Assembly: GCA_963695505.1 (NCBI GenBank)
Contig: CAVOGX010000015.1
Coordinates: forward strand, 186,001-250,000
Source of the DNA: JACSRF01 sp963695505
GTDB lineage: Bacteria > Chloroflexota > Anaerolineae > Promineifilales > Promineifilaceae
Reading direction: 5' to 3'
Length of the DNA stretch: 64,000 bases
In this document: in pieces, positions 6,893-17,761 of the stretch
Layout: each line of letters begins with the position of its first letter
How positions within the stretch are numbered: position 1 is the stretch's first letter
Notes under the pieces: generated by a model
Told to the model about the DNA's origin: nothing
Databases searched by the model: none
Seen by the model: only the letters and a program-made list of their open reading frames with translations
Made by a program: the position numbers and the translations under genes

Positions 6893-9799
6893 GTGCACCC
6901 GATAATTCTGCGCAAATTCAACCTGTTTGCCATCCTGGTAGCGCTCCTACTATTTGTCAATCATACCCAGGCCAGAAATGTACCACTGCCTACAAAACAC
7001 ATCATCGATGATGCCATCGATGAACCACAGGCTGTTTACCCGGCTGACTTAGATGGCGACGGTACAATAGATCTCATCGGCGCTGCTACAGCCGGCAACA
7101 CCATCGCCTGGTGGCAAAACGTCAACGGCGATGGCTCCACCTGGACCCGTCACGCCATTGATGCCGCGTTCCCTGCTGCGGAAGAAGCCCAGGCCGCTGA
7201 TATTGACCACGACGGTGATCTGGATGTCATTGGCGCAGCCCAAGACCCTGATTCTGGGGAAATAGCTTGGTGGGAGAACAGCGATGGTTCCGGTACAAGT
7301 TGGAGTAAACATTCGATTGCCCTCCTGCCCAATGCCATGTCCGCCCACACCGCTGACATTGATCGCGATGGCGATTTTGATGTCGTTGGCGCCAATTATA
7401 TAGATCGAGACATCTATTGGTGGGAAAACAGCGCCGGCGATGGGTCAACCTGGACAATACACACTATTTCGACAGCCAGTTTAGGCGCACGTTCTATCCA
7501 AACCGCCGACGTAGACAGCGATGGCGATTTGGACGTACTCAGCGTTGCCGTCATAGCCGATGATATTTCCTGGTGGGAGAACACAAACGGAGATGGCTCA
7601 AGTTGGATAGAACATCGGCTTGATGACTTCTTTGATGGCGCACGCTCAATCTGTGCTGTTGATTTAGATCAAGACGGCGACTTGGACATTTTGGGCACGG
7701 CTCAACTTGACGGTCAAATCGCTTGGTGGGAAAACGCTAACGGCGATGCTTCAACCTGGGTCGAACACACGCTAACCGCAACTTTTGTTGATGTGCGTAC
7801 TGCCTATCCCATTGACTTCGACCAGGATGGCGACCTGGACGTTGTGGGAGCTGCATTTAATTCCAACCGGGTTACCTGGTGGGAAAACAGCGCTGGCGAT
7901 GCCACAACCTGGATTGAGCACGCCGTTGACGATGCTTTTGGCAATGCCATTGCCGCTTTTCCAGTTGATATTGACCGCGACGGCGACCCCGATATTGTGG
8001 GATCGGCCGAATTAGATGACACCATCGCCTGGTGGGAAAACGAGACCATTCATAACATTGCTTTCTACTCACCAGAATTCAATTTCACCATCAGCAACAC
8101 CGTAGATGGTTCAGTCTGGTCAGAAGCAGTTGATATAGATGCCGATGGCGACCTGGATGTTCTGGCCACTGGTTTTAATGAGGGTTCCATCTCCTGGTTT
8201 GAAAATACAGGTAATTTAGCAACGTGGAATCGTCACATTGTAAGCAGTCGGCCAGCCGCAGCCCACAGCCCATACATGGTTCATAGTGCTGATCTTGACC
8301 GAGACGGGGATTTAGATTTAGCCAGCGTAGCTATTTTCAGTTCGGAACTTTCCTGGTATGAGAATGTAGACGGTCGTGCCACCGCCTGGATCACGCATAC
8401 ATTGGCTACCGATGTGTCAACCGCCCGCCATTTAGCTATTGCCGACCTAGATCGGGATGGTGACGATGATCTAATTGCCACTGACACAAGTACAGACCAC
8501 TCGTTACGCTGGTGGGAAAACCAAAACAATGGGGATGTTTGGTCTGAGCATGTCATTTTTGCTAACCAAGGTGGTTTTAGACCAGTAAACACAGCCGACA
8601 TAGACAATGACGGTGATTTGGATGTGATTTCTGGTTCCAGCAATCTATATTTGGTTGCCTGGTTTGAAAATGTGGATGGCTCAGGCCTCGCCTGGAACAC
8701 GCACGGGATTGACACCAATTTTTTCCAACCCAGTTACCTCGATCCGGTTGACCTGGATCAGGATGGTGACATTGACGTTTTGGGAACGGCGTGGGGACAA
8801 AGCGAAGTTGTGTGGTGGGAAAATCAAGGGGGTGGTGCAACCTGGACAAAGCACATTATTGATGGTTTATTCGATATGGCGGACACAGTTAGAGCATTTG
8901 ACGTTGATAGAGATGGTGATCTGGATGCGCTGGTCACATCTTTGGGAGACGATGACGTTGATGAATATGCCTGGTGGGAAAATGTGAATGGCGACGCCTC
9001 CGCCTGGACTAAACACCTGTTGGCCTACGGTAATAATGCCACTTCTATTGAAGCAGCCGACTTAGATCAGGATGGCGATTTAGACATTTTGGGCGCTGCC
9101 TTCGACGATGATACTGTGCTCTGGTGGGAAAACCGGGGTGGGCAGTTTGGGTTGGCTACCATGGACACGGCTCCCCTCCACCTCAATGCGGGCAGCCAGG
9201 ATGACATGCTGCAAATTGCAGCCACACATAACGGCCGTTCGGGCGATCATGATGCCGAACTCGTAACCTTTGAACTGCTGCTGGAAAAAACGTCCGGCGA
9301 TCCGCTAAGTGACAGTGAAGCCAACGCCATTATCGAAAATCTGCACATTTACCAGGATGATGGGTCAGGCGTCTTTGAGGAGGGCAGTGATGTGTGGGTT
9401 ACGGCCGTATCCGATTTCACGCTCACCAATGGCCTACTAACTGTCCCCTTTAGCGATGGCGATCCTAACGTCCAGCTTACCTGGGATGCGCCGCGCACCT
9501 ACTTTGTCGTCGTCGAATTGGCCGCAACCCTGGCTGACGATCCCAACCGTAACGGCATCAACACCATTCGTCTGACCCATGTCACCGAAGCCAGCAGCAG
9601 CGGCGAAGACCGCGACTATGACATTCCCCTCACCCTGGCTTATGCGGCCAACGTGGGCGCTGACCTGGAATTGTACAGCCCAACGGCCGTTATTTTGCTT
9701 GATACGACCGCTTACCCAACACCACCTCTTTATCAAATCCTCGTTGGTCTGGTGGGTCTGTTTATCTTAACCGGCGCGGTGTGGAAGCGACGAACCTGA
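6893..9799 (+). CDS. Secreted FG-GAP/VCBS repeat protein with C-terminal membrane anchor
   Basis: A surface protein of 968 residues. A signal peptide occupies about residues 1-27. It is followed by 14 repeats of roughly 50 residues, each with a calcium-binding DxDxDGDxD core followed by an aromatic WWEN-type motif and a WxxHxID-like end, as in integrin-like beta-propellers. A separate domain of about 170 residues (from TAPLHLNAGSQDDM) precedes a C-terminal transmembrane helix and basic tail (GLFILTGAVWKRRT). The GTG start at 6893 is preceded by GGGGAGG, and the GTG is itself the end of an ACGGCCGTG octamer. The repeats themselves lack the octamer over 2.3 kb. Cell-surface binding is the usual role of such repeats; the ligand is unknown. 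Confidence 0.85.
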   Translation: MHPIILRKFNLFAILVALLLFVNHTQARNVPLPTKHIIDDAIDEPQAVYPADLDGDGTIDLIGAATAGNTIAWWQNVNGDGSTWTRHAIDAAFPAAEEAQAADIDHDGDLDVIGAAQDPDSGEIAWWENSDGSGTSWSKHSIALLPNAMSAHTADIDRDGDFDVVGANYIDRDIYWWENSAGDGSTWTIHTISTASLGARSIQTADVDSDGDLDVLSVAVIADDISWWENTNGDGSSWIEHRLDDFFDGARSICAVDLDQDGDLDILGTAQLDGQIAWWENANGDASTWVEHTLTATFVDVRTAYPIDFDQDGDLDVVGAAFNSNRVTWWENSAGDATTWIEHAVDDAFGNAIAAFPVDIDRDGDPDIVGSAELDDTIAWWENETIHNIAFYSPEFNFTISNTVDGSVWSEAVDIDADGDLDVLATGFNEGSISWFENTGNLATWNRHIVSSRPAAAHSPYMVHSADLDRDGDLDLASVAIFSSELSWYENVDGRATAWITHTLATDVSTARHLAIADLDRDGDDDLIATDTSTDHSLRWWENQNNGDVWSEHVIFANQGGFRPVNTADIDNDGDLDVISGSSNLYLVAWFENVDGSGLAWNTHGIDTNFFQPSYLDPVDLDQDGDIDVLGTAWGQSEVVWWENQGGGATWTKHIIDGLFDMADTVRAFDVDRDGDLDALVTSLGDDDVDEYAWWENVNGDASAWTKHLLAYGNNATSIEAADLDQDGDLDILGAAFDDDTVLWWENRGGQFGLATMDTAPLHLNAGSQDDMLQIAATHNGRSGDHDAELVTFELLLEKTSGDPLSDSEANAIIENLHIYQDDGSGVFEEGSDVWVTAVSDFTLTNGLLTVPFSDGDPNVQLTWDAPRTYFVVVELAATLADDPNRNGINTIRLTHVTEASSSGEDRDYDIPLTLAYAANVGADLELYSPTAVILLDTTAYPTPPLYQILVGLVGLFILTGAVWKRRT

Positions 9800-9846
9800 T
9801 TTGGTAATAGCTGAAACGCAATTATCACGCCTTTCAGCTATTTATT

Positions 9847-11011
9847 CTACCGCAAGCCCGTCAAGCTCCGCGCAATGACCATGCGCTGAATTTCGCTGGT
9901 CCCTTCGTAAATTTCCGTAATCTTGGCGTCCCGAAAATACCGCTCAATCGGCATTTCTTTACTGTAGCCCATGCCACCATGAATCTGGATGGCCTCCTTG
10001 GCGCAAAAATTGGCGGATTCGCTGGCGTACAGCTTGGCCATGCTGGCTTCCAGCGAATAACGGCCGCCAGTGGCGATGGCTTGCTTTTTGGCCAGGCAAG
10101 CCTGATAAATCAGCAGCCGGCTAGCGTCTACGCGACATTTCATATCCGCCAACTTCTGCTGAATCATTTGGAACTGGCCAATTTTTTGCCCAAAGGCTTC
10201 GCGCTCCTGCGCATATTTCACGCTGGCCTCCAAGGCCGCTTCGGCAATGCCCTAACGCCTGGGAAGCAATACCGATGCGCCCGGCGTCCAGCACCGTCAT
10301 GGCAATTTTGAAGCCTTCACCCTCCGCACCAAGCCTGTTTTCCACCGGACATAGATAATCTTCGAAAAATATTTCGCTGGTGGCGCTGGCGCGAATGCCG
10401 AGCTTTGGCTCTTTCTTGCCCCGCTTAAAACCAGGTTTATCAGCTTCAACGATGAAGGCCGTCACGCCTTTGTGTTTTTGCTCCGGCGCGGTCATGGTGA
10501 ATACCACGATGTAATCGGCGTAAGGGGCTGAAGTTACCCAGGACTTGGTGCCGTTAATGACGTAATGGGTTCCTTCGGCATTCATTACGGCGCGGCTGGC
10601 CATAGTCCCGGCGTCGCTGCCGCTCATCGGCTCTGTCAGGCTGTAAGCACCAATAGCCTTGCCACTGGCTACCGACACCACATATTTTTGCTTTTGCTCC
10701 TCCGAACCAAACTTTAAAATACCGTGGCAAAACAGGGAGTTGTTTACCGACATGATAGTGCCGTGGCTAGCATCCACTTTGCAAATTTCAGTCAAGGCCA
10801 GGGCGTAGGCCAGGGTATCCATGCCTACGCCACCATATTCTTCCGGCACTTCAATGCCCATAAAGCCCATTTCACCCATCTGGCGCACTGTATCAATGGG
10901 AAAGTCGCCGGTTTCGTCAAAATGTTCGGCAATTGGGGCGATGGATTTTTGCGCAAACTCACGGGCAAGCTGCTGTATTTCGCGGTGTTCGTCAGTGATA
11001 AAATCAAACAT
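9847..11011 (-). CDS. Acyl-CoA dehydrogenase (one frameshift)
   Basis: A flavoenzyme that oxidises short- or medium-chain acyl-CoA, passing electrons to ETF. The N-terminal part starts MFDFITDEHREIQQLAREFA and contains the middle-domain signature AYSLTEPMSGSDAGTM. The C-terminal part holds EREAFGQKIGQFQMIQQKLADM, the QIHGGMGYSKEMPIERYFRDAKITEIYEGTSEIQRMVIAR block and thus the catalytic Glu of the short-chain type (YEGTSE). The two parts are split by one extra base in a C run at 10250-10252 on the plus strand (GGG for GG on the coding strand); removal gives ASQALGIAEAALEASVKYAQ. A full-length enzyme of about 380 residues results, so an assembly error is the likely cause. Substrate range not determined. 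Confidence 0.88.
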
Positions 11012-11049
11012 GGGAAATCCTCCAGTTCAAGAATGGGAAAGGTTCGTGT

Positions 11050-11772
11050 CTAAGACCATACTGCTCGTAGATAATCTATATAAATTTTAAAATCTTTTGC
11101 TGTCAGTTCCAAGCCTTCAGTCCAGCGGTGGCGTTCGGCCAGCCAGAAACGGCCGTCTTTACCGCGCAAGAGTTCCGGTGGCAGCATCGGTCGGGGGGCC
11201 AGGCGGGATCCACCCAGCTTGCGATCGTACAAAATACCGGGCTTTATCAGGAAAAAGTCGTGGTTTGTGGTGGCTTCATCAATGTAATAAGCTGTCTCTT
11301 GGGGCGATAAAAACGCATACACCACCACCCGCCCCTCATCTTGCTGAAGCTGGCTAGCCAGGCAGAACCACCGCTTGTTGGCCCGGCGCTCGCTGCCCAC
11401 GCGGGGGTAGCCATCCAGGCGAAAATACCAGTTGGTAACGGCCGTTTCGTTGGGCAATGTTAAAGTAATCTGCGCTCCGTCTCGCCACTGCGCCGAGACG
11501 CTGTCTGTTCCCAGAGTCACGGTGTCCCCACTAGGCCAAATGCGCTTCAATCGCAGTTCAATCAGGTAGACAATCCCTAAACCAATTGGCAGCGCCCACA
11601 AACAGGATAAAAAAACGGCATACTCTTCCAAAATGCCGCCAATCAGCTCCACCAGCTTAATGCCCAACCAATAGCTTAAGCCAACAGCGATTGGCATAAT
11701 CAACAAAACCACAAGTCTTAATTTGTTGTGCTCCTGGTTTGTATGAAGAGTAATGGGCAGCCGCATCGTCAT
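11050..11772 (-). CDS. Uncharacterised membrane protein, two N-terminal helices
   Basis: The product has 240 residues. Two hydrophobic segments (LRLVVLLIMPIAVGLSYWLGIKL and EYAVFLSCLWALPIGLGIVYLIELRL) lie in the first 75 residues. The remainder is soluble and mixed in composition, with a region resembling a PH-like fold (GDTVTLGTDSVSAQWRDGAQ), which is only an impression. It diverges from priA with a 118-base gap between starts. Function unknown. Confidence 0.65.
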   Translation of the reverse strand: MTMRLPITLHTNQEHNKLRLVVLLIMPIAVGLSYWLGIKLVELIGGILEEYAVFLSCLWALPIGLGIVYLIELRLKRIWPSGDTVTLGTDSVSAQWRDGAQITLTLPNETAVTNWYFRLDGYPRVGSERRANKRWFCLASQLQQDEGRVVVYAFLSPQETAYYIDEATTNHDFFLIKPGILYDRKLGGSRLAPRPMLPPELLRGKDGRFWLAERHRWTEGLELTAKDFKIYIDYLRAVWS

Positions 11773-11878
11773 AATTATTTGCCTATGGCTCTCATGGGCA
11801 GTGGACGCCCCTCTATTTGTATTCTGCTAAGCTATTTCTGACAAGTTTTGCAGCCTTTTTCCTGTGGGGAAATGCGGT

Positions 11879-11884
11879 TACAAT
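11879..11884 (+). promoter_or_regulatory. -10 element of priA, predicted leaderless
   Basis: TACAAT ends six bases before the priA ATG at 11891, with no Shine-Dalgarno sequence. The -35 region is weak (T-rich). Transcription would start at or next to the ATG. Confidence 0.5.
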
Positions 11885-11890
11885 GGCTTT

Positions 11891-14691
11891 ATGTTTGCTG
11901 AACTAGTCATCAACATCGAAGCGCCGCTGGAAGGCACCTTTCATTATAACGTTCCTCGCGATTTAAGAGAATCGCTGCAAGTTGGTCACCTGGTGGAGGT
12001 CGAATTTGGCCGCCGCCTGGCACAGGGGATTGTCATAGCCTTTAGCCTAGAGGCTCCGGTTGAAGAAACCAAACCCATTATTGCCCTAATTGACCCCGAA
12101 CCGGTCGTGCGCCCCTGGCAGATTGAGCTGGCCCGCTGGCTCAGCCACCAATACCTCTCGCCTCTTAATAACTGCTTACGCCTGATGCTGCCCCCGGGGC
12201 TTACGCGCTGGGCTGACATAACCGTAGACTTAAACCCAGGCTGGGATGGCAGCGGGCGATTGACGCCTCTGCAAGAGCAGGTTGTTAACTTGCTACGCGA
12301 AAAAGGTCATTCGCGCGGCAAGCAAATTCAGCGGGCATTGCCTAAAACCGATTGGAAAACGGCCGTTTCCCAATTGGCTAACCGGCAGATGTTGCGCAAG
12401 GCTACCGTTCTGGACCCGCCCCGTATGCGGCCCAAGCAGGTACGCACCGCTGAACTCATTGCCAGACCTGCTCGCGTGCGCGCCGGCCTCCTCACCCTGG
12501 GGCGCAGCAGCAAACAGGCCGACCTGCTGCTCTACCTGGCCGAACTTGACGACCCGTTACCAGAGAAAACGGCCGTACTTGGTGCAGCCCAAGCTGACGA
12601 AAGCCACCTGGACGATCATTGGAGCAAGCCAATTTGGTCACCATTTCCGATTTCGGATTTCAGATTTCGGAAACATCTGTGGCCGATGCACAAACCGTCA
12701 GTCTGGCCATTTCGCCCGAAGATGCCTTTGCACATGCCCTGAAACTACGTGGTGCGGCTAAATATTACGCAATCCTAAACCTGCTCACCCAGGCAGCCCA
12801 GCCTGTGCCAACCAGCGATATCTACGCGCAAACGGGAGCCACCATCACCCACCTACGCCGCCTGGTGAAACTAGACCTTATTCGCCTCGGCGCGGAAGAG
12901 GTGTGGCGAGATCCGTTAGCAGACCGTGATTTTGTGCCCGCCGCAGCCCCCACCCTCACCATCGATCAGGCTCGCGTCTGGGGCCGCGTGAAAGTAGCGA
13001 TGATTGAGGCAGAAGAGCAAGAAGGTTCAGGAGGCTTCGCTCCCCAATTTCCCGCCTCTCCCAAGCCTTTTCTACTGCATGGCGTAACGGGCAGTGGCAA
13101 AACGGAAATCTACATGCGGGCCATTGACTTTGCTATGCAGCGAGGGCAAACGGCCGTTGTGTTGGTGCCAGAAATCGCCCTCACCCCGCAGACGGTACGC
13201 CGCTTCGCCGCCCGGTTCCCGGGGCGTGTGGCCTTGCTGCACAGCCGCCTGAGCGATGGGGAACGATACGATACCTGGCGGCGCGCCCGCCAAGGGCTGT
13301 TTGACATTGTGGTTGGCCCGCGAAGCGCCTTGTTCACGCCTTTGGAAAATCTGGGGGTCATTGTGCTGGACGAAGAACACGACCCCAGCTATAAGCAAAC
13401 GCCACCGGTACCACCGCCATACTACCATGCACGAGAAACGGCCGTAGCTCTGGCAGAAATTGTTGGCGCTACCGTGATTATGGGCTCGGCTACTCCCGAC
13501 GTCGTTACATACCACCAGGCTCAGGGAGGCCGCTACCATTTGTTAGAATTACCCAAACGGGTCATGGGCCACCGCCAGCGCATTGAAAGTCAGGCTCAAC
13601 GCTTACAAACAATAAGCAATTACCATCGTCAAAGCGACGACCCCGACGACGCTTTGACAATTCCCCTCCCTCCCATTCAAATAGTTGACCTGCGCCAGGA
13701 ACTGCGTGCTGGAAATCGCTCCATATTTAGCCGCGCCCTGGAAGAAGCAGTGACAGACACCCTGGACAAAGGAGAGCAGGCCATCTTGTTTTTAAACAGG
13801 CGCGGTACAGCCACATTCATTTTGTGCCGCGATTGCGGTCATGTGCTGCAATGCCCCCGCTGTGATATGCCTCTAACTTATCACCGCCCGCGCATGATGC
13901 TCGTTTGTCATTACTGTGGACATCGCGAAGCCCCCCATAAAGAATGTCCGGCCTGTGGCAGCAAGCGCATCAAATTTTTCGGCCTGGGTACGGAGGAAGT
14001 GGAGGCCCGGGTGCAGCAGCGCTGGCCTCAAGCACGCATCACCCGCTGGGACCGTGATACGACTGCCGGGCGAAATACCCACGAAGAACTGCTGGCTAAT
14101 TTCATCAACCACGAATCAGACATTTTGGTGGGTACGCAAATGATCGCCAAAGGGCTGGACTTGCCGCTGGTGACTTTGGTAGGGGTCATCTCTGCGGACG
14201 TGTCATTAGGGCTGCCTGACTACCGCACGGGGGAACGTGCTTTTCAAGTTTTGGCTCAGGTAGCTGGGCGGGCTGGCCGTGGGCTGCGCGGCGGGCGGGT
14301 GGTTATTCAAACCTACAAGCCGGAGCATTACGCCATCCAGGCTGCCGCCGACCATGACTTTGCCAGCTTCTACCTGGATGAAATACGTTTCCGCACCCAA
14401 CACGTGCTTCCCCCTTTCCGGCGTATGGCAAAGCTCGTATGGATAGACCCTGTAGACGCCCGCGGGAAACAAGAGGCAGAAACGTTGGCGAAAGGGCTGC
14501 GGTTCCACGTGCGGGACATGGCGCTAGATTCAACTGAAATTTTGGGGCCTGTACCACCCTTCTTCAACCGCATTGACGGCCGTTTCCGCTGGCAAATCAT
14601 TATTCGTTCTCCCAACCCCGTCCGCCTTCTAGAAAACTTCCCCATCCCCCCCCGTTGGGTTGTGGATATCGATCCTGTTAGCCTATTGTGA
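11891..14691 (+). CDS. priA: Primosomal protein N', replication restart helicase (one frameshift)
   Basis: PriA recognises stalled forks and reloads the replicative helicase. The N-terminal 3'-DNA-binding domain starts MFAELVINIEAPLEGTFHYNVP. The helicase core has Walker A (HGVTGSGKTEIYM), Walker B as DEEH, motif III GSATPD, the zinc-binding cysteines (CRDCGHVLQCPRCDMPLTYH, then CHYCGHREAPHKECPACGS) and motif VI QVAGRAGRG. One base is missing near 12616, between residues reading DDH and LEQANLVTISDFGF; otherwise the gene is complete at about 930 residues. A heptad tract (GATTTCG, GATTTCA, GATTTCG at 12648-12668) is read in frame just after the shift, in the linker before the helicase. The start at 11891 follows directly after a -10 box. 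Confidence 0.93.
12642..12670. repeat. Heptad tract inside the priA coding sequence
   Basis: Three near-perfect 7-bp units (GATTTCG, GATTTCA, GATTTCG) form a 21-bp tract, which keeps the reading frame and encodes ISDFGFQISE in the interdomain linker. The same style of tract is otherwise intergenic in this window. Confidence 0.6.
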
Positions 14692-14751
14692 ATTGCACAC
14701 TCCGACCATTAAAAAAGGGCGGCGTGCTAGCCTACCCTGACTTTTGAAGCA

Positions 14752-14823
14752 TACCCCCGCACGGACTCGAACCATGATCGCCCGCTTAGGAGGCGGGTGC
14801 TCTATCCATTGAGCTACGAGGGC
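14752..14823 (-). tRNA. tRNA-Arg (anticodon CCT)
   Basis: Read on the minus strand, the sequence folds into a full cloverleaf: acceptor GCCCTCG with CGGGGGT (two G-T wobbles), D stem GCTC/GAGC, anticodon stem CCCGC/GCGGG with loop CTCCTAA giving anticodon CCT (codon AGG), and T stem CATGG/CCGTG with loop TTCGAGT. No CCA is encoded. It lies alone between priA and the cyclotransferase-like gene. Confidence 0.93.
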
Positions 14824-14867
14824 GAGTATAATTGCTATTGCAATTTACGTGAGGATTATAACAAAGG

Positions 14868-15354
14868 ATGAAGCAGGAATCGAAATTGGAGGAACTACTA
14901 CCGATTTTTGTTTACGGAACCCTTCTGCCCGGTCAGCCGAATGCGCATTTGTGGGAAGGGTACGTAGAGGAACATGAACCGGCGATATTGCTGAACGGCC
15001 GTTTATATGACATGGGCCACTTTCCGATGCTGATTGATGAACTTGATAGTCAGGTACAAGGCGCCGTGCTCACCATTGATCCAGCCCAGTACCAGGAACT
15101 ACTCGAATGCCTGGACAATCTGGAAGGGTTTGATCCTGAAGATCCGCAGAATTGCCCTTATCAGCGAGTGCGTAAGAGCGTGCAGGTTGAAAACGGCCGT
15201 ACCCGAACTGCGTGGGTTTACCTGGGCCTAGCCGGATTTAGTTCATGGCCAAACTCCAATTCCTGATGGGGATTGGGCGACCTTCGCCGCTGCTAAAAGC
15301 CAAGAAATTGATGGATGGTGGTCAGACATCGATTCCGTACACGATCTTTTCTAA
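14868..15354 (+). CDS. Gamma-glutamylcyclotransferase-like (AIG2/GGCT) protein, frameshifted near the end
   Basis: A small cytosolic protein of the GGCT fold, usually acting on gamma-glutamyl compounds. The signature LPIFVYGTLLPGQPNAHL is at residues 11-28 and the conserved QGAVLTID...YQELLECLDNLEGFDP segment follows, giving the acidic catalytic Glu region. The frame opens cleanly to AWVYLGLAG at about 15230. There a single missing base shifts the frame, and the true end continues as PDLVHGQTPIPDGDWATF to the stop at 15352-15354. Total length about 160 residues, normal for the family. AAAGG precedes the ATG closely. The exact substrate is not known. Confidence 0.8.
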
Positions 15355-15507
15355 CGTAGGTAAAAGAAGGAAAAAAAGTTGCCAGCCATGGCGAATTGGA
15401 TACCATTAGAGGAAGCAGCACCCACTTTGTTTCCCAACTTAATTCCCACTTGAGACAGTTAACAATCACTTATTTTACAACCGCTTACTTTAAGGTAATT
15501 TAAACCC

Positions 15508-17730
15508 ATGAAAAGATTAGGAGTATTAACCAGCGGCGGCGACGCCCAAGGCATGAATGCGGCGGTCCGCTCCGTAGTTCGCAACGCCCTGGACAGAGGA
15601 ATCGAAACTTTCGCCATTTATGAAGGATACCAGGGCATGGTGGATGGCGGAGACCGCATCCGGCCCATTGGCTGGAATGATGTCGGCGGCATCCTGCAGC
15701 AAGGTGGCACCATCATCGGCTCGGCCCGCTGCCAAAGGTTTCGCGAGCGAAACGGCCGTTTAGAAGCCGCCTACAACCTGATCGCCAACAACATCGAAGG
15801 CCTGGTCGTCATCGGCGGCGATGGCAGCCTGACCGGCGCGCACATCTTGCAAAAAGAGTGGCCCGGCTTGCTGGAGGAATTGGTCAACACCGGCAGAATC
15901 ACCGCCGAAATTGCCAGCCAATACCAAACACCAGCCATCGTCGGGCTGGTCGGCTCCATTGACAATGACATGTACGGCACCGACATGACCATCGGCGCCG
16001 ATACCGCCCTGCACCGGATTGTCGATGCCATCGACGCCATCACCAGCACCGCTGCCAGCCACCAGCGCAGCTTTGTCGTCGAAGTGATGGGCCGGCGCTG
16101 CGGCTACCTGGCCCTGATGAGCGCCCTGGCCACCGGCGCCGATTGGGTGCTCATCCCCGAAGCGCCACCCAATCTGGACGATTGGGAAGATAAAATGTGC
16201 GAAGTTCTGCACGAAGGGCGGGAAGTCGGCCGCCGCGACAGCATCGTCGTCGTTGCCGAAGGCGCCCAAGATCGCTACGGCAATCCCATCACCAGCCAAT
16301 ATGTCAAAAAGGTGCTGGAAGAACGCTTAGGTGAAGACACGCGCGTCACGGTCTTGGGTCACGTGCAGCGTGGTGGCTCACCCAGCGCCTTTGACCGCAA
16401 TCTAAGTACCTTGCTGGGTGCTGATGCCGTTGAGGCCATTCTCACACCTGAGGCACGCATAGAACCATTGGTGATCGGCATTCAGGGCAATAAAATCACC
16501 CGCACGCCCGTTGAGCCACTGCCTGGAAAAAACCTGGGCCGTTGCCGAAGCCATCAAGGCCCAAAATTACGAGGAAGCAATGAATCTGCGCGGCCGCAGT
16601 TTCGCCGATTCTTTTCGCATTGTGCGAACCTTGGTGCGGGCATTGCCCCACGAACTTAGAACCGGGAAAGCGCCGCCTGCGCATGGCCGTGATGCACGCA
16701 GGCGGACCAGCGCCGGGCATGAATACGGCCGTTCGTGCAGCCGTCCGCCTCGGTGTAGACAAAGGCCATATCATGTTGGGCGTTCAAAATGGCTTTCGCG
16801 GCCTGATCGACGGTGAAATTGAGGAATTGACTTGGATGTCGGTTGCTGGCTTTGCCATCCGCGGCGGCGCAGAGTTAGGCACCAACCGCTACGCACCTGC
16901 AGGGCGTGATTTTTACACCATTGCCCGCAATCTGGAAAAGCATAACATTGAAGGTTTAATCATGATTGGCGGTTGGACAGGCTATGAAGCAGCCATCAAC
17001 ATGTACGAGCAGCGCATAACTTTCCCGGCCTTCAACATCCCAATTGCCCTTATGCCAGCCACCATCAACAACAATTTGCCTGGCACTGAACTAAGCATTG
17101 GCGCAGACACCGCCCTGAACAGCATTGTACAGGCGGTAGACAAAATCAAACAATCGGCCGTGGCCTCGCGGCGCACATTTGTTGTCGAAGTGATGGGGCG
17201 CTATTGCGGCTATCTGGCCCTGATGAGTGCTCTGGCCACAGGCGCTGAACGCGTCTACATTCATGAAGAAGGCGTTACGCTGAAAGATTTGGTAGAAGAC
17301 ACGAGCCAACTGCATAACCGGCTTCAAGCGCGGCAAACGCTTGGGCCTGATCATTCGCAATGAAATGGCCAATGAAATTTACTCCACCAGCTTTATGAAC
17401 GCCCTGTTTGAAGAAGAAGGTGGCGATTTATTTGACGTGCGCCAGGCAATTCTCGGGCACATGCAGCAAGGTGGCGACCCCTCACCTTTTGACCGCATTT
17501 TGGCCACCCGGATGGCAGCAAAATGTATTATCTTCATGGAAGAACAAATTAGGATCACCTGAACCCATAAGTGCTTGTATTGGGCAAATTCAGGGGGAGA
17601 TGACATTTACCGATGTTCAAGATTTACCCGTTTGATGGATATCGAGCACACACGACCAAAGAAACAATGGTGGATGGATTTGCGACCGGTTGCCCGCCTG
17701 CTGGCACAACCTGCACCTAAAACAACGTAA
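15508..17730 (+). CDS. Eukaryotic-type double-domain ATP-dependent 6-phosphofructokinase (five frameshifts)
   Basis: Phosphorylates fructose 6-phosphate in glycolysis. Two PFK domains are joined in one protein of about 740 residues. The N half is catalytic: GVLTSGGDAQGMNAAVR, GGDGSLTGA (ATP type), VGSIDNDMYGTDMTIG with the catalytic Asp, VEVMGRRCGYLAL and LGHVQRGGSPSAFDR. The C half keeps HAGGPAPGMNTAVR, EVMGRYCGYLAL and LGHMQQGGDPSPFDR, but the TIDND site reads PATINNN, so it is probably regulatory as in animal and fungal PFKs; the end EHTRPKKQWWMDLRP also matches those enzymes. The frame breaks near 16521, 16660, 17313, 17545 and 17627, each a single base; corrected, the similarity is continuous. 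Five shifts could mean decay, but the conserved motifs argue for read errors. Confidence 0.85.
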
Positions 17731-17761
17731 TCAAAACAACCAAACTGAAAGGAGTTAACAG

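Noticed and set aside
16511..17363. Fragments of the double-domain PFK as separate PFK genes
   Set aside because: Each fragment lacks half a domain, and single-base corrections join them into one continuous eukaryote-like PFK.
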